Positions 20,601 through 33,700 of a stretch of 64,000 bases of DNA are shown in pieces. The position numbers were made by a program, and so were the translations under genes. Location of the stretch: positions 33,318-97,317 of the forward strand of contig JACMKX010000169.1 in assembly GCA_014379905.1 (NCBI GenBank), written 5' to 3'. The notes under the pieces were generated by a model. That model worked only from the letters and a program-made list of their open reading frames with translations, had not been told where the DNA came from and made no database searches. The DNA comes from Ferruginibacter sp. (GTDB taxonomy: Bacteria > Bacteroidota > Bacteroidia > Chitinophagales > Chitinophagaceae). Numbering within the stretch: position 1 is the first letter of the stretch; every line of letters starts with the position of its first letter.

Positions 20601-23530
20601 TTCGCCCCCCCGGTTTGGTCAAGCATGCCTGTTATATTTACCGTTCCGGAGGCAATGTTTAGATTAATCTCCTGTCCTGTTCCACCATGACTCAGGGAAA
20701 GGTCACCGTTTATTGTGATTGACTGATTATTTGCATTAATAGCATGTATCGCATTGGTACTCCAGGATCCGTGAACATCACCTGTTGTGAGTGAACCGCC
20801 AGCCGCCATAGACAGGTTAACTGCCTGTGCAGATCCAAAATTTATATTTTTAACGCTTACTGTATTACTGATCAATGGCTGGTAACTAAAAGATACCGTT
20901 CCCAGGTTTACAATATCCGTAGCAGATGGAGGGGTTGACGCTGAACCCTGCACAACGGTCCAGTTACCTGCAGTATTCCAATCCGTACTTTCACTTCCAT
21001 CCCATACCACCACGTTTGAATTATCCGACAAGGTCCACTGGTTGGTGATATCCGTTAGCCCGCTTTGTTCTACATAATTTAAGGTAGTATTGTTGCCCGT
21101 TTTACCAATAGCACCCCAAACAGCGCCATTATATTTCCATAGCCCCATTGAAGACTCATTACTGCCATTAAGTTCATCGTCCTCATAATGGAGTCGAACT
21201 GTAGCGGTATAGGTACCTGTTGGAACCGCGATCGTGTACAACCTGTTTATTGACCCGCCAAACGGAAAACCACTGATCCTTCCTTTTTCAACAGATACTG
21301 TAACAGTAGTAACCCCGGAAACAGCAGAAAAACGAATCGTATTATCGGGACCTTCGAAAGCATAGTCGACACCTGTTGTAAAAGCATGGGTTCGTTGGAT
21401 ATTACCCATGATAATTCCATTGCCCGTCCGCGTAGAGGTAATAGTAAGGGTATTTGCCCCGGTAAGGATGGTGCCCATTGTCATATTTACCGTTGAAGCG
21501 GAAACATTACTTTGCAAAATTACTCCCGTAGCCGCGGTACTATTATTAACTGTAAGGATATTAAAGGTAGTTGCACCAGTGATATTTGTAGTTTGGCTTC
21601 CAAGAAATTGTATTGTACTTGCACCGGGAGTAAAACTGCCATTGTTAATCCAGTCAATATAAATATAATGTGTAAAAGCACCCGGGATAAATGTGGTGCC
21701 TGCACCAATAGTGATGCTATTGTTTATAGTTATACCCCCAATGGCTGTTTTGTTGTTTCCATTACTCAGTGTAAGATTGTCATAAGTGATGGCATTGATA
21801 TCCTGTGCACCTGTTCCATTGAAATTTACAGTATTGGGGACTGAAGAATTTACATTTAAAGTACCTGCCGTAATTGTCAATCCAGCGGCAATTCCCAAAG
21901 TAGAATTGGCGGATAACTGCAGGGAGGTCCCATTGATAACCGTATTGAAGAGGTTGGCTGTTCCGCTTAAAGTAGCTGTTCCTGTAAAAGTTACTATACC
22001 GGCCGAAGCGGATAAACTTCCGTTAACTGCAAGGACCGATGAAATGGAAAAACTTGCATCAGTAGTAACATTTCCTGCTATGGACAGAACATTAAAGGCC
22101 TTTGTGCCCGCTCCTGATATGGTTTTTGAAACACCGCTCATGGTAATGATGCCCGCACTTGCGGTGAGGCTTCCACTCGCCGATAAATTGCCCCACAGGT
22201 CAAAAGAAGTAGCAGTGCTTACAGTTCCGCCTACGGCCAGGTTATCTAATGATATTCCCGAACCGCTGATGGTAGTAGCCGTGCCTGTCATTGATAAAAT
22301 TCCTCCCGAAGCCTGGCTGAATGAACCAGATCCTGTGGTAGCAAGGTTACCGGATAAGCTAATGGTGCTGGCAGAAAAACTAATACCTGAAGCAGCCACG
22401 GTAAGGCTATTAAAATTTTGAGTACCTGGTCCGCTTACCGAAGTGCCCGCGCCGGTAAAAGTAATTGTGCCGGTGTTACCATTAAAGGTACCACTGTTAA
22501 CCCAGTTGCCCGTTATGCTATGTACGTAGCCACCTCCATTAAACGTAGTGGAAGCGCCAATGGAAACATTTCCATTAACAGTAATAATGGACGCAGCGGT
22601 AAATGAAACAGCCGTACCTGCACCCAATATGCTGGTTAGGTTACCAACCACCGTCAATGCTGTGGCAGGGAATGTTTTTACTGCTGCGCCGCCCGAACTG
22701 CTTAGTTTAAGGTTTCCATAAGTTTGTGCCCCTACAGTTTGATTGGTACCAGAATATTCCACCGTACTATTTACTGATAAGAAATTGGTTGTATAATTGG
22801 CCGGATAAGTATTGGTACCGCCGATCTTTAAAGTGGCGTTATTTGCAACAGTAAGGTTAGCGCCGGAAGTTAAGCGGTTGGCGGTATAAATCCCCATATC
22901 GAATGTTCCGCTGGATATGCTAAGATCGTTACTAATGCTGGCATTTACATTCAAAGTAACCGATGTAGCCGCGTTCGCAATAGCTAATCTGTTAAAAGTG
23001 CTTGAAAATGTTCCGGCTATTAACTGGGCGGCTGTACCATTGAAACTGACCGTAGCAGTGCCTGCTGTAAAGGCGGTTGCTGAAGCATTGTTTGTCCAGT
23101 TACCCTTAACGGCGATATTGAAATTATTTGCATTGAGTGTACCGGCAGTAATCAACAGGTTATTGTTAACGGTGATTGCGGCAGGCAAAAGAAGGCCAAA
23201 GCTATTTGTAAGCGTTAAATTATAGAAGGAAATTACACCCGAAAAAGTTTGCAGGCTGGTTGTTCCGTTAAAATTGGTTGTGCCATTGTTGGCCATCGTG
23301 CCATTATTGGTGAGCGTACCCGCGATATTCAGGGAGCCCGCCAAAGAAGTAGTAAGGGTAGCCCCGGCATTGATCGTAAGATTATTACAGGCTACACTGC
23401 TGATGATCGACGGCATATTGGTAGCAGGGGAACTGATAACAACATTGGTGGCAGCAGTGGGAACTACGCCATTGCACCAGTTGCTGGCAACAGCCCAATC
23501 GGTGCTTACCGCACCAGTCCACTGGCCGGC
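15824..23530 (-). repeat. 7.5-kb paralogous block, copy in giant A
   Basis: From the motif '[18 protein letters not shown]' to the C-terminus, giant A aligns collinearly with giant B at 28934-36430. Shared stretches include '[17 protein letters not shown]', '[12 protein letters not shown]' and 'SGLTDIT'. DNA resemblance is easy to see by eye over long runs, with scattered substitutions and few length changes. This is an intragenic duplication older than the window but strong enough to permit recombination. Confidence 0.85.
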
Positions 23531-26500
23531 AGTAGTGCTTGAAACTACATTTGTGTAGGCCGTAGAAGTGCAACCTGCTGCTGTTACATTTAGCGTATAT
23601 ACGCCTGCGTTAACCGCATTGTAAACAAGTGTGGGGTTTTGTAAGGTGGACGTAAAACTGTTGGGCCCTGTCCAGGAGTAGCTTCCGCCAACCGTGGTGG
23701 CAGCAAGGCTGAGTGTTGATCCTATACACACCGGGCCATTATTGCCTGCACCATCGGGTGATTTATATAATGCAGCTATTTCAGCAGCAGAAAGTACGCC
23801 ATGGTATATCAATACATCATCGAGGCTGCCATTAAAATAAAAACTGCCGGGTTGATTCGTCCAGGAGTTCACATTATCAAACCCTATCCTCCAATAACCG
23901 TTAAAATTTTCGGCTGTAGTGGGGGTGGCATTAGTGCCTGCCTGCACGCCGTCTATGTACAGGATCATTCCCGTAGCAGCGGAAAATGATCCGGTGGCCT
24001 GGTGCCAGTTACCGTCATTATAAGCCAACGTGGTATTTACGGTTCTTACCGCTCCATTGTAAACACCAAAATATATCTGCCCTCCGTTGGTCATATAAAG
24101 ATGGCGGTCATAATTGGTGCTGGTACCTGTTTGAGATTTACCAAATCCAATTAATTTACCACCGGTAGTGGTGGTAGTTTTAAACCAGATAGAGATCGTG
24201 AAAGTATTTGGGTTTGTATATAAATTAGCAGTGGAAATATAATCGTTGATACCATCAAAATTATAGGCTTTGCTGGCATTGTTAAAACGGTCTGTTGTTA
24301 ATGCCGGGCCGTTTTGCAGTGTACCATTATTGTTAGCTATAGCATCGTTGGCATTTCCTTCAAACTTATAATTACCGATAAGATTAGATGAAGGTACCTG
24401 CGTGATGGCTGGCGCTGCAGTTACAGTAATATTAGCAGTAGACGAAGATGCACAACCTCCCAAACTTGTATTTGTAACGATGTATGTTCCGGCCGTACTG
24501 ATCGCTAAATTTACCACACCCGTAGCTGCGTTGATAGATAGGCCGGCAATATTGGATGTAAATGTTCCGGCAGTTCCGGTAATGGTAGGTACGGCAGTTC
24601 CTGCGTTAGAACAATAGGGTGTACCGGGGTAACTAAACGCAGAAGAAGATGCACATATTTCCCCTACGGCAAACTCACCAAAAGAAGTTAACGCGGTAGC
24701 CTGTATAGATGTTGCTAAGGGCGAAGCAATAGTGGGCAGGGCCCAGGTGGGATTGTTATATTTTCCAACCTTAAAATTGGCGGTAGTTGATCCTGCGTCT
24801 ACGTCTGCTGAAACCCAATTAATAGTAAGCGTGGCATTGGTAAAAACTATACCGCTGTTGGTTAAAGCCAGGAAACGGTTTACGCTTTTATCGTTTCTGA
24901 GGCCTGAGCCTGTAATGCCGGGATGTTCGGTTGCCGTTACAGTTGCTGTAAGGTCACCCGCCGTGGTAACGCTGGCAAATGCAACAGTTGCTGGGGTATA
25001 GTTGCCTGTATTACCGGTTTCAAAACTAAGGGTAGGGGTACCTGTTGTAATATATTTTTTTAAGTTACCGATAACATGGCCCCCGGAGGTTCTTACGATG
25101 CCCGCGGCCGCGGAATTGAGGTAAATTGTATTTGCACCGGTAGTAATAGTTCCCCCGGAAAAACTAAGTATACCACTGACTGTTACATTGCCTGACACTG
25201 CATCCGTGCCGCTGGAATTACCCAGCTTTAGGTTGGTATATGTACCGTTCATTACGGTTTGTGCCCCTGTTGTGGCGGCATATTCTACTGTACCTGTACC
25301 TCCCCATGTTCTGCCTGTTGGAAAAGGTGTTGCGCTCGTAGAAGTAATTACAGCGGTTTTAATAGTGCCGTTATTTGTAATTGTACCCAACATACTGATC
25401 AGCCTGTAAGTTGGGCCCATATCCAGTGTGCCTCCTGCGGTAGTTACAAATTGATTGTTTACAGTTAAATCGCCGGCCGCTGTGTTGGTTCCGGCAGTGT
25501 TTGAAAATCTTATAATATTATAGGTTCCTCCAACAATTGTTTGCGCACCTGCAGGGGCATTGTAATAAATAGAACCGTCCCAGGTTTTACCCGTCGGTAT
25601 AGGTGTGGCGCTTGTTGAGGTGGGAACGGAGGTTCTGATGTCGCCGCTATTCGCAATGCCGGTCAATGCGCCGCTCAGCACATAGGTACCCAGGTCAAAA
25701 GCTCCGAATGCTGTGGTAACCGTAAGCGCACCATCTATAACAATGTTACCACTTGCCGTTGCTATCTTGCTATTTCCGGGACGGACGGTAAGGTTATTGT
25801 ATGTACCTGCCACCACAGTTTGATTAGCAGTGGCACTATTATAATCTATGGTACCGCCCCAGGTTTTTGAAGGGGGTATTGGTGTGGCGCTCGTGGTAGT
25901 AGGTACAGCCGTTTTAATGGTTCCGCTATTGCTGATGACGCCCAATGTGCCGGTTAATATGGTTGTTGTTCCAAGATCAAGAATTGCTGATGTCCCTGTT
26001 GTTAAAGTTCCGTTTACCACTAACCCGGTTATTCCTGATGAAGATGTTACTGTGGACGATACCGCAATTGCAAGGTTATTAAAGGTATTGTTTAGTGTTG
26101 TGCCGCTCATAATGGTTATTCCATTAAAAGTAACGGTTGAAATGCTTTGGGTAAAAGTGCCGTTATTGATCCAGTTACCGCCAACTGTAAGATCGAGCGT
26201 GTTGGGATCCAGTGTCCCCCCGGCGATAGTAAGATCGTTTTTAACAACGAGGGGCGCAGTCAATAGTTTGGCAACAGGCGCATTGGTACTGTTAATAGTA
26301 AGGTTCCATACTGGTGGCGTAGAATTGATTCGAAAAGTATCAGTAGCAACGGTAGTACCGTTGCCAATCTGTAAAGTGCCACCGGTAACACTCGATGTGC
26401 CGGCGGCATTCGTATAACCCAGGTAAGACCCGCCACTTTTGGCAATTACAATGGTACCACCCGACATATTGAAAACAGATGCTGCTGCAGCAATAGTAAA

Positions 26501-28288
26501 TGGTGCAAGGGGTGTTGTATTACCTATCACACCTGCATTGAAAGTTCCCCCCGACATGGTAAATGTTATCACATCTGTGGTATTTAGATAACTAAGCCTA
26601 CCCGCAATATTCACTATACCTCCCTCTATGGTAATAACTGCACCGGTTCTGATTCCAATCTTTTCATCAATAGCGTCCCCGGCATTTAAAACACCATTGG
26701 AAACACGCAACAACCCGGCAAGAGAAAAACTACTTGTTGTTGTTATTGTTCCACCATTTACCCACAATCCGGCAGTGGAAGGGATATTATAAGGAGCAGT
26801 AACATTTTCTGTTGTAAAGGGCGTAATGGTGGATGCACTTGATATTTTAAATGTTCCGTTGGTAAGGGTTAATCCACCCGCAGTCATTGTAACAATTGAT
26901 TGCACATCAAGTATACTGCTATTGTTAGTGCCTTTATCTATGGTGATAGTATTAAATCCAGTGGTGGAAGAACCTGTTACAGTTGTAGAACCTGCGCCGT
27001 TAAAAGTTACCCTGCCCGTGCCCGCAGTAAATCCTGCATTGTTGATCCAGTTGCCACTGATAGAAATATTGAAATTATTTAGGTTCAATGTGCCAGACGA
27101 CAGGGTCAGATTTCCACTTACAGTAACTGCGCTATTTAAAAGAAGTCCTGCTGCATTGTTTACTGTAAGATTAGTAAAAGTAGAAACCCCTGTAAATGTT
27201 TGCTGGCCGGTAGTTCCATTAAAATTGGTAGTACCATTATTTGTCATGGTTCCGTTGTTGGTAATATTACCGGCTACATTTAAGGTGCCTGCTGCTGAAG
27301 TGGTAACGCTGGCCCCTGGGTTTATTGTGAGGTTTTTACAGCTTGCTGCGCCGCTAATGCCAGGTTGAAGGGCTGTTGCGGGTATAATCACATCGGTGGC
27401 AGAAGATGGGACAGCCCCACTGCACCAATTGCCAGCCGTAGCCCAGTCCGTGTTGATTGCTCCGCTCCACACACCGGTACATGTTACAAAAGCCCAGCCC
27501 GAAGCGCTGGTGGTACTTATGGCTGCGGCAGTGCTCATGTTAAAAAGGGTTCCGTCTGTTTGACCTGCAACCAGGTTGTCTGCAACGCCCCCTGTTCCCT
27601 CATTTAAATTTAAATATTTATAGAGCCCGGCTTCATTGCCAATAAGACTACTATTCATATTAGCTGAAATTTGTGCCGGTGTACGGGCTGAATTCCAAAC
27701 CCTTATTTCATCCAGGTAACTATTTAAGTTATTGCTTCCTATACCGCCAATACTTTGGGTTGTGTTAGCTGTTAAGGGAAGTGATCCCGCAACCCCGGTG
27801 CTGCCATTTTGCACTCCATCTACATATAATTTAACTGTTCCAGGACTGCCGGCAGTTCTTACCACAGCAATATGGTGCCATAGGCCGTCATTCAAATTAG
27901 TGGTGCCTGCAGTTTCAGTGTTGGAATTACCATCGCCAAAAGCAAGCTTATTGTTCAACATAGAAAATGTAAAATCATCGGCCGCACCAACTATATCAGC
28001 AGAAAAAATGACATTACCCTGCCATGCAGCGGAACCGGTATTACTTGTTGCAGATGTCTTTATCCTGGCTTCTAAAGTAAAACTTGCGGCTACACCATTC
28101 GGTATAGTTAGATAATCATTTACCCCGTCAAATCTTAACGCATAATCGGTTTGGCCAAAACTTTCAATTGTAGAAAAGAGTGCAATGCAACACACCCATA
28201 TTAACTTTTTAACTGATGGCAGGCTATTAAAAAATCTTAAGCTAATTAAGACCAATAAATTAGAAAAGGGTACATATAATTTTTTCAT
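15824..28288 (-). CDS. Giant T9SS-secreted LamG/beta-repeat protein (giant A)
   Basis: 4154 aa from the ATG at 28288; an in-frame TTG at 28321 adds eleven residues before a normal 'MKKLYVPF' start and is rejected. In order: a long signal region to about 46 ('[17 protein letters not shown]'); LamG-like domain at 47-245 ('[17 protein letters not shown]', '[16 protein letters not shown]'); strand-repeat block at about 270-1180; Ig-like domain at about 1203-1294; second LamG at 1298-1510; Ig/PKD-like at 1514-1576; further strand repeats split by short domains; Ig-like at about 3319-3406; shared cassette from about 3543; Fn3-like domain ('[20 protein letters not shown]'); and T9SS type A sorting domain in the last 82 residues ('[10 protein letters not shown]'). 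Repeats read like '[10 protein letters not shown]...TVTFNG', suggesting beta-solenoid stacks. It should cross the outer membrane by T9SS and be attached or released as a long adhesin or matrix protein. No catalytic motif was seen. Function is inferred from architecture. Confidence 0.9.
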   Translation of the reverse strand: MKKLYVPFSNLLVLISLRFFNSLPSVKKLIWVCCIALFSTIESFGQTDYALRFDGVNDYLTIPNGVAASFTLEARIKTSATSNTGSAAWQGNVIFSADIVGAADDFTFSMLNNKLAFGDGNSNTETAGTTNLNDGLWHHIAVVRTAGSPGTVKLYVDGVQNGSTGVAGSLPLTANTTQSIGGIGSNNLNSYLDEIRVWNSARTPAQISANMNSSLIGNEAGLYKYLNLNEGTGGVADNLVAGQTDGTLFNMSTAAAISTTSASGWAFVTCTGVWSGAINTDWATAGNWCSGAVPSSATDVIIPATALQPGISGAASCKNLTINPGASVTTSAAGTLNVAGNITNNGTMTNNGTTNFNGTTGQQTFTGVSTFTNLTVNNAAGLLLNSAVTVSGNLTLSSGTLNLNNFNISISGNWINNAGFTAGTGRVTFNGAGSTTVTGSSTTGFNTITIDKGTNNSSILDVQSIVTMTAGGLTLTNGTFKISSASTITPFTTENVTAPYNIPSTAGLWVNGGTITTTSSFSLAGLLRVSNGVLNAGDAIDEKIGIRTGAVITIEGGIVNIAGRLSYLNTTDVITFTMSGGTFNAGVIGNTTPLAPFTIAAAASVFNMSGGTIVIAKSGGSYLGYTNAAGTSSVTGGTLQIGNGTTVATDTFRINSTPPVWNLTINSTNAPVAKLLTAPLVVKNDLTIAGGTLDPNTLDLTVGGNWINNGTFTQSISTVTFNGITIMSGTTLNNTFNNLAIAVSSTVTSSSGITGLVVNGTLTTGTSAILDLGTTTILTGTLGVISNSGTIKTAVPTTTSATPIPPSKTWGGTIDYNSATANQTVVAGTYNNLTVRPGNSKIATASGNIVIDGALTVTTAFGAFDLGTYVLSGALTGIANSGDIRTSVPTSTSATPIPTGKTWDGSIYYNAPAGAQTIVGGTYNIIRFSNTAGTNTAAGDLTVNNQFVTTAGGTLDMGPTYRLISMLGTITNNGTIKTAVITSTSATPFPTGRTWGGTGTVEYAATTGAQTVMNGTYTNLKLGNSSGTDAVSGNVTVSGILSFSGGTITTGANTIYLNSAAAGIVRTSGGHVIGNLKKYITTGTPTLSFETGNTGNYTPATVAFASVTTAGDLTATVTATEHPGITGSGLRNDKSVNRFLALTNSGIVFTNATLTINWVSADVDAGSTTANFKVGKYNNPTWALPTIASPLATSIQATALTSFGEFAVGEICASSSAFSYPGTPYCSNAGTAVPTITGTAGTFTSNIAGLSINAATGVVNLAISTAGTYIVTNTSLGGCASSSTANITVTAAPAITQVPSSNLIGNYKFEGNANDAIANNNGTLQNGPALTTDRFNNASKAYNFDGINDYISTANLYTNPNTFTISIWFKTTTTTGGKLIGFGKSQTGTSTNYDRHLYMTNGGQIYFGVYNGAVRTVNTTLAYNDGNWHQATGSFSAATGMILYIDGVQAGTNATPTTAENFNGYWRIGFDNVNSWTNQPGSFYFNGSLDDVLIYHGVLSAAEIAALYKSPDGAGNNGPVCIGSTLSLAATTVGGSYSWTGPNSFTSTLQNPTLVYNAVNAGVYTLNVTAAGCTSTAYTNVVSSTTAGQWTGAVSTDWAVASNWCNGVVPTAATNVVISSPATNMPSIISSVACNNLTINAGATLTTSLAGSLNIAGTLTNNGTMANNGTTNFNGTTSLQTFSGVISFYNLTLTNSFGLLLPAAITVNNNLLITAGTLNANNFNIAVKGNWTNNASATAFTAGTATVSFNGTAAQLIAGTFSSTFNRLAIANAATSVTLNVNASISNDLSISSGTFDMGIYTANRLTSGANLTVANNATLKIGGTNTYPANYTTNFLSVNSTVEYSGTNQTVGAQTYGNLKLSSSGGAAVKTFPATALTVVGNLTSILGAGTAVSFTAASIITVNGNVSIGASTTFNGGGYVHSITGNWVNSGTFNGNTGTITFTGAGTSVSGPGTQNFNSLTVAASGISFSASTISLSGNLATTGSGSFSQASGGILSMTGTATTISGSGISLDNLAVGGTVSTATSFDLWGNLSASGSLTASAGIITMSGVSKTISGAGTKAFNVLSIAGNVTTDASFSISSVLAVNGSLSASAGIVTFTGTATLSGTANLFNTVINGTSLQLSANSTLGIAAGLTITAGTLNVNSSVPNTVNFNGTGAQDINAITYDNLTLSNGNNKTAIGGITINNSITIGAGTTFIPGAFTHYIYIDWINNGSFTPGASTIQFLGSQTTNITGATTFNILTVNNSTAATGVILQSNVSASTVNMTMGTILTGANTLTITSTRTGNGIIMGNIQRTHAFTTGVDYAFEGPDNTIRFSAVSGVTTVTVSVEKGRISGFPFGGSINRLYTIAVPTGTYTATVRLHYEDDELNGSNESSMGLWKYNGAVWGAIGKTGNNTTLNYVEQSGLTDITNQWTLSDNSNVVVWDGSESTDWNTAGNWTVVQGSASTPPSATDIVNLGTVSFSYQPLISNTVSVKNINFGSAQAVNLSMAAGGSLTTGDVHGSWSTNAIHAINANNQSITINGDLSLSHGGTGQEINLNIASGTVNITGMLDQTGGANIVFSGAGNLNLAGDYNYTGGTLTPGTGTVTYNGVSNQLMGAVNYNNLVVNKATASVTVNSPVTVGGNLTVTAGELDNLSTTTIAGNVIISSGATLHNHNILHVGGNWTNNGTFTATAASIFFDGSGTQTISSSTFNNFNINKPVGSIAELTGNIVIKGNITVTSGTLNTKTFNWNRSTLGGSILVADAGTVIISANNIPTNFTSGVLGNASTVILDGTGPQSLPLPIAFGHIIFRNAGVKTLTAPFTVNGNLTIESGSSFNAGSNTITLNGNWVNNGSFVPSTSTILFNGMAKSITGNTTFNNATVSGTDTILSNVTFNGLLNVTSTGNFRAGSTIVVTMNGDLVNSGILYTLGTTTFTGNVLQTLSLINATTVALTVNFNGSVSPALNSTSAPQFANLYINNTGGVSPSVGWTIATSLTVGPGATFNGGSSTHNIYGSLTNNGTVTSSGNINFIPSTAKTINLGTNFSSTGIVNFDGAGEITLAGTPSTFQNILISNSNVAGITPSSAWNITNNLSINSGSILNAGNYIHFVGGNIVNNGIINSSSSTFTLNGGGAQDIYSLSAFNNLTINKSAGASTLSSNITVNGTLNFIAGKIQTDNQLIILPSSGTVTGAAQNTGWVNGKIQKNIATGATGKTFEIGDALSFTPVSIAFSNVTTAGNLIAFTTAGDHPNISSSIINPTKSVNRFWTLTNSGIIFNNYSATCNFVAPDIDGGAATSNFGVGLYNGSSWALPGIASANATNIQATAITSFGDFSIGEICNRGTAFSYTGSPYCSNAGTATVTVTDASSGTFSSDPSLSINSTTGAINLGASTVGNYLVNYTIPASAGCSQFQTTSPVIIGTAGTWTGTTNADWNNASNWSCAVPASTTDVLISTGLPIYPVMGTTNAINNITIQNGASLTVTGASLQIAGSISNAGTFDVSGGTIEMNGSAPQTIPANAFTGNSLLNLVINNNVTLSGADTITGTLTVGSSGKTLTISDFLILKSTAASTAIVAPLPVDGAGNPTSYINGNVTVERFIPNKRAWRLLTAPLSATGSIFNSWQNGGVYEAGKGMFITGPNPQPATNGLDVSAFNTISMKMFNAATQGFSNVTDTRNTNLSGITSNAANMGYFVFVRGDRHPNNLYAGNSSATTLKSTGILQTGKQIFTASGTLNAYSLMVNPYASPVDFNNVQRSHVANLFYTWDAKLNLLGGYVTLLFNSDGTYITSPPGSLQDKNIQSSQAFFVLTDTASAASLTFFESSKTSVSHNAAFRPLNQVKSMEIILNLAEADNSTIPADGVVAEFASGYNAGVDFQDAVKFTNINETFSLPRNGTALSIERRPLIVTTDTLFLKLTQSTKRNYQLVFKANDLHQPNLLAFLEDHYTGMATPVTLEGITDYNFTINSDAASINSTRFRLVFKQSGALPVTFSDVIARQQGENIAVSWKVENQLNVDRYEVEKSLDGSNFTKVNTQHVTDPNNTATTYNWLDLHAANGDNFYRIKNVDRDGTAAYSKIVKVNIGKVPGGMEVYPNPVTGGVIGLQFNNMVPGKYKIRLLNTIGQSLFLKGFTHSGGNATEKIILANDIAKGMYNLEITDPGKGKTIISLVIQ

Positions 28289-28620
28289 AGTCAGATCAAT
28301 TATTTCAGGGTATCGGATCAATATTTTTTAAAAGTTCAGACCCGGGTGATTACAATTTCATTATTGCTTACATGCAAAGAATCAGGCATCTCAGGTTTTT
28401 AAAACCCACTGATGTATTTCTGCTAAATCCAGGGTGCAAAAACTAATTAAAAAATACATGGATTGACTGCAAAGTATGATATTAAAATGTAGTGGTTTGT
28501 AGCATGAACACAGCGACAGGTATAGCAATTTTTCTACAGATAACACTTGTAACCTGATTAGAAATAGGTGTAATTGATAGCCCTCAGCGTTTGTTTTTGA
28601 AATTAATGTAAGGATGAAAT

Positions 28621-28869
28621 TTCGCTTCCCGGGCGAGTCTCTGCAACGGGATCTTCAATTTGAAGTAAATTTCCTGCAGGACCCGCCGCGCTACAAAGCA
28701 AAGGGATTTATCAATCATGTGAACGCTTCGTATTACGGCGAGTCCTGCCACTGGCAGTTCAATGGCTTGAATAGTTCACAGGCAGAGACTCGCCTGGGAA
28801 ATCTTCAAAATTCACTTCCCAGGAGAGTCCCTGCAACGGGATCTTCAATTTGAAGTTGATTTCCTGCAG
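28621..28869. repeat. Composite direct/inverted repeat element
   Basis: Two direct copies of a 59-base unit at 28621-28679 and 28811-28869 (six mismatches), both containing CTGCAACGGGATCTTCAATT and ending TTTCCTGCAG. In addition, 28626-28644 is repeated inverted at 28782-28800 with one mismatch, and ctgcca/tggcag forms a short hairpin at 28745-28757. The word GCGAGTC or its near match occurs four times. There is no coding capacity for a transposase. It looks like a small non-autonomous or dispersed palindromic element. Confidence 0.8.
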
Positions 28870-28881
28870 TAACTAAACGAC

Positions 28882-28912
28882 AACACCCTCCCGGCTTATC
28901 CGAAAGGGTGTT
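28882..28912. terminator. Hairpin terminator downstream of giant gene B
   Basis: aacaccct (28882-28889) pairs with agggtgtt (28905-28912), with an inner cgg/ccg (28892-28894 and 28900-28902). It lies about 21 bases beyond the stop of giant B and closely matches the hairpin after giant A. Confidence 0.7.
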
Positions 28913-28933
28913 ATCACTAACTCATAGCCCGTA

Positions 28934-30770
28934 TTATTGAATTACCACACTAATAACTGTCTTGTTCTTTCGGGGATCTGTTATCTCCAGGCTATACAAT
29001 CCTTTGGCAATATCATTTGTAAGGGTTATTTTTTCTGAAGCATTGCCACCCGCATGAGTCATCTCTTTAATTAAGAGCGCCTGCCCAATGGCATTCAACA
29101 AACGAATTTTATATCTACCCGGTGCCATGTTTTTTAATTGCAGGCCGATTACCCCGCCAGTTACAGGATTTGGGTAAATCACCATTCCGCCGGGTCCTTT
29201 TCCTATATTCACTTTTACTATTTTACTATAAGCCACCGTTCCATCCCTGTCAACATTTCTGATACGATAAAAATTATCTCCATTTACTGCATGCAGGTCT
29301 AACCAGTTATAAGTGGTTGCGGTAATATTTGGGTTGACAACAAGTTGGGTATTTACTTTATTGAAATTGCTGCCATCCACGGATTTTTCCACTTCATAAC
29401 GATCTACATTCAACTGGTTTTCCACCTTCCAGCTTACCGCTATATTTTCGCCCTGTTGCCATGCGTTTACATCACTAAAGCTAACCGGTAAAGCCGCCGA
29501 CTGTTTAAACACCAGGCGGAACCGGGTGGCATTAATAGAGGCAGGATCGCCGTTGATGGTGAAATTAAAATTAGTTCCACCCTGCAGGTCAACAGGGGTG
29601 GAAATGCCTGTGTACTTATCTTCAAGGAAAGCCAGCAGGGTTGGTTGTGAAAGATTACCGGCATTGAACACCAACTGGTAATTTCTCTGGGACGCCTGGG
29701 TTAGTTTTAAGAATAGTGTATCGATTGTAACAATGGACGGTCTTCTTTCAATGGCAAGGGAGACACCATTTCTTAGTAAGCTAAAAGTTTCATTGATATT
29801 GGTAAACTTAATGGCATCCTGGTGATCAACACCGGCATTATAACCATCCCCGAATTCTGCCACCACGCCATCCGCCGGTATGATTGAACCATCCATTTCT
29901 ACTAAGTTTAAGGTTATTTCCATTGATTTTACCAGGTTCAATGGACGAAATGCGGCATTATGGCTTACACTGCTCTTACTGCTTTCGTAAAAGGTTAAGT
30001 TTGCTGCAGTGGCTGTATCTGTTAGTACGAAGAATGCCTGCCCCGATTGAATATTTTTATCCTGTAAACTGCCCGGGGGTGATGTAATGTATGTTCCGTC
30101 GGTATTAAATAATAAGGTTACATAACCGCCCAGAAGGTTCAGCTTGGCATCCCAGGTATAAAATAAATTAGCTATATGGGACCGTTGTATAGTATTAAAA
30201 TCAACAGGGGAAGCATATGGGTTTACCATCAGCGAATAGCCATTGAGCGGGGCAGGAGTGGTAAATATTTGCTTACCTGTTTGCAATGTCCCTGTGCTCT
30301 TTAAAGTGGTGGCACTGCTATTACCTGCATATAAATTATTGGGGTTTCTGTCGCCGCGTACAAAAACAAAATAGCCCATATTTGCAGCACTACCGGTAGC
30401 ATTTGAAAGATTGGTATTTTTTGTGTCCGTAATATTTATAAATCCCTGGGTGGCTACATTAAACGATTTCATGGAAACAGCATTGAATGCGCTTGCATCT
30501 AATCCGTTAGCAGGTAGTGGGTTTGGGCCGGTAACGAGCATGCCTTTACCGGCTTCGTAAACACCCCCGTTTTGCCATGAATTATAAATTGAACCGGTAG
30601 TTGATAAAGGCGCGGTTAATAAACGCCAGGCACGTTTGTTGGGAATGAACCTTTCCACCGTGACATTACCGGTAATATAACTTGTTGGATTACCTGCTCC
30701 ATCAACCGGTAGCGGCGCTACCGCTGCGGTAGACGCGGCTGTTGACTTTAAAATAAGAAAATCGTTTGTT
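28934..30770 (-). repeat. Shared C-terminal cassette, copy B
   Basis: Starts at '[11 protein letters not shown]', as in A. Over most of its length it resembles copy C more than copy A ('MLVTGPNPLPANGLDASAFN', 'GVSLAIERRPSIVTIDTLF'), whereas the last 85 residues are closer to A ('[13 protein letters not shown]', ending VIQ). Confidence 0.85.
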
Positions 30771-33700
30771 GTAAAAGTTTTACCGCTGCTTCCGATAGTT
30801 AAAGTTCCGGTTAGCATACCCGGGCCAGCCAGCGTAACATTATTATTGATAATTAAGTTGAGTATGCTGCTATTGGTAAATGCATTGGCCGGGATGGTTT
30901 GATTAACAACGCCATTCATTTCAATGGTGCCATTACTTACATCGAATGTCCCATTGTTGATAATGGGCCCTTTTATCTGTAGTGTTGAATTGGTAACTAT
31001 TAATGAAGCCGGGTTTTCTATCGTTAGCGAGTCAACCATGGCGGTGCCCGTATTTATTTCCGGGAAAACCCTTCCCGCCTGCAGGGTACCTGGTATCACA
31101 GTTCCAATAGTTATATCCGGTACACCTCCATACCAGTTACCTGCTGTAAACCAATCGGCTGTTCCTGCCGCACCGGTCCAGGTAGTCACTTTAAATCCAT
31201 CGCCAATGGCAAAATCGCCGAAAGAAGTTAATCCTGTAGCCTGAATCGACAAAGGCAGGGGAGATGCAAATAAAGGGGTAGTCCAGGAAACGCCATCATA
31301 TAAACCGGGTTTAAAATTAGCGGTTATCGCACCTGCATCCACGTCGGTTGTTACCCAGTTAAACGTGGCATTTGCTGTGGTAAACCCGATACCCGTATTG
31401 GTTAGCAACCAGTAACGGGTTACATCATAACTGCTATCTATTGCGGATTGTTTAATTTGGGGATGTTCTGCGGAAACGGTATTTGCCGTAAGGTTACCAC
31501 TAACGGTAACACCCGCGAATAATACGGTTGCTGGGGTGTAACCTGTATTTCCACCTATTTCAAATGTGCTGGAAACATTAGTTCCGGTAGCGATACTTTT
31601 TTGCAAATTGCCATTTACCCATCCGGTGCTTTGGGCTGCACCGGTAACAGTTCCTGAAGATGGCTGGATAAGAATTTTACTGCCGGTTTGAATTTGTCCT
31701 GCAATAAAGTTCAGCACCCCGTTCACCTGTACATCAGACGACATGGTAGTTGAACCTGCTGGTTTATTGCTGGTAAGGTTATTAAAAGCAGACAGGGTGT
31801 AAATATCCTGAATACCAGCGCCATTTAAAGTAAAGGTGGATGTTCCGCTGGTAATGGTGCCGCTATTGGATATATTACCGCCCACCAGGTAGGTATAATT
31901 TCCTGCTTTCAGGATTGAACTGCTGTTTATCGTGAAATTATTTAAAATGTTCCAGTTAGAGGAGGGGGTTATACCTGACAAATTCGTATTGGACGCCACT
32001 ACATTAAAGAAGGAGCTGGGGCTGCCTGCAATGGTCATTGCACCCGCACCACCAAAATTCACCCTGCCTGTACTTGAAAAATTACTGCCAAGGTTTACTG
32101 TAGCGGCCGAAGAAGGAATAAAATTCAAAACGCCGCTGCTGGTTATTGTTCCATTGTTTGTTAAAGAACCCACTAAATTATGAGTAGATGGACCACCATT
32201 AAAAGAAGCACCACTGCCTACAGACATAGCATAGGCAATCGTCCAACCCACGCTGGGGTTAACACCACCTGTATTATTAATATTAAGAAAACCAAATTGA
32301 GGAGCTGAAGTAGAATTAAGAACAGGTGAAACAGTACCGTTAAAGTTAACTGTGATAGCCACAGTTTGAACGGCATTAATCAAACTCAGGGTTTGTAACA
32401 CGGTACCTGTAAAAGTAGTTACGCCCAGCGTGTACAAAGTCCCGCTATTTATTAAATCGCCATTAAGTGTGGTGTTTATGGCTCCACCACCACTTAAAGA
32501 TCCTGAACTGGTGATATGCAGCAGGTCGTTATAAGTAATATTGGAAATATTGGTGTAACTGCCGGTTACATCAACTTTATTAAAAGTAGTATTACCCGTA
32601 ATAGTTTTACCTGTGCCACTGCATAAAAGTGTACTGGTGGATGGCGTAAAGGTCCCGCTATTGATCCAGTTACCATTCAATGTAATAGTAGCCGAAGTAG
32701 CATTGAAACTGGATAAATTTTCAATAGTCAGATCACCGTTTACCGTCATAGCGGCTAACAAGGTTTTAACGCCTGTACCCCTGAATATAAGATTACCGAA
32801 CGTAATACCGGCCAATCCGATGAATTGAGGGGTTGTTCCATAAAAAATCGTAGTGCTGGATGGGGCAATTATATTATTTGTAAAATTCCTTGGAGGGTTA
32901 TCAGCCCCAATCATAAACGTAGCCCCATTAGAAGTAGTGACGGTGCCGCCGGGCAGGTTCCTGTCAAAAGCATAAGCCTGTATATCGAATATACCTGAAT
33001 TAATCAGGATATCCCCGGTTATGGTAACATTCCCCGTTAATAAGGCTGTGCCCGAAGGCTTATTAATCGTAAGGTTGTTGAACGTGGTTGCTGTTATAGT
33101 TTGAAGGCCGCTTCCATCAAAAATAGTTCCTGAACTACTACCAAAATAAGTTCCGTTATTGTTCCAGTTGCCTTTTACATGCAACAACTGATAATTGGTA
33201 AGTGTATCTCCCGGGTTAATGGTAACATTTCCTGCTATCGTTGTGGTGGAAAAATTATCTAATTGTCCGGAAGAAACTAAAAGATCACCGGCGATATTTA
33301 CGGTATTATTTATAGCAGCTAATCCCCCGGCCTTATTAATGGTAAGATTATTATAGGTAACATTTGCGATAGCCTGGTTTTCTGTACCATTATATACAAC
33401 TGTTCCGCTGCCGGCCGTAAAAGTTCCACTACTATTAAGAAAATCTTTATAAATATTTAATGTGCCCGCCCCGCTGAAATTGATATTGGCGCCCCCTCTT
33501 TCTGACAGGGAATTCAAAGTAGTTACGGTACCCGAGCCGATGGTAAGATCTATTGCATGGCCGGTAGTACCATCACTCAAATCTATATCGCCATTAACGG
33601 TTAGGGTTTGATTACCTACATCAATGGTATGCGTTGCATTACCGGTCCAGTTTCCGTTAATGTTTCCCAGCGTGGTTAAAGATCCACTGCTGCCGAGGGT

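Larger units (their letters stand above)
28289..28933. other. Intergenic stretch between giants A and B
   Basis: About 645 bases. The first 300 hold only AT-rich DNA upstream of giant A, with no exact promoter match. The rest holds a structured repeat element (28621-28869) and the terminator hairpin of giant B. The 79-codon frame at 28614 is built almost entirely from the repeat element and is not called as a gene. Confidence 0.6.

Noticed and set aside
28614..28853. 79-codon plus-strand frame between giants A and B.
   Set aside because: It is made almost wholly from the direct and inverted repeat element, so its openness reflects repeat structure.
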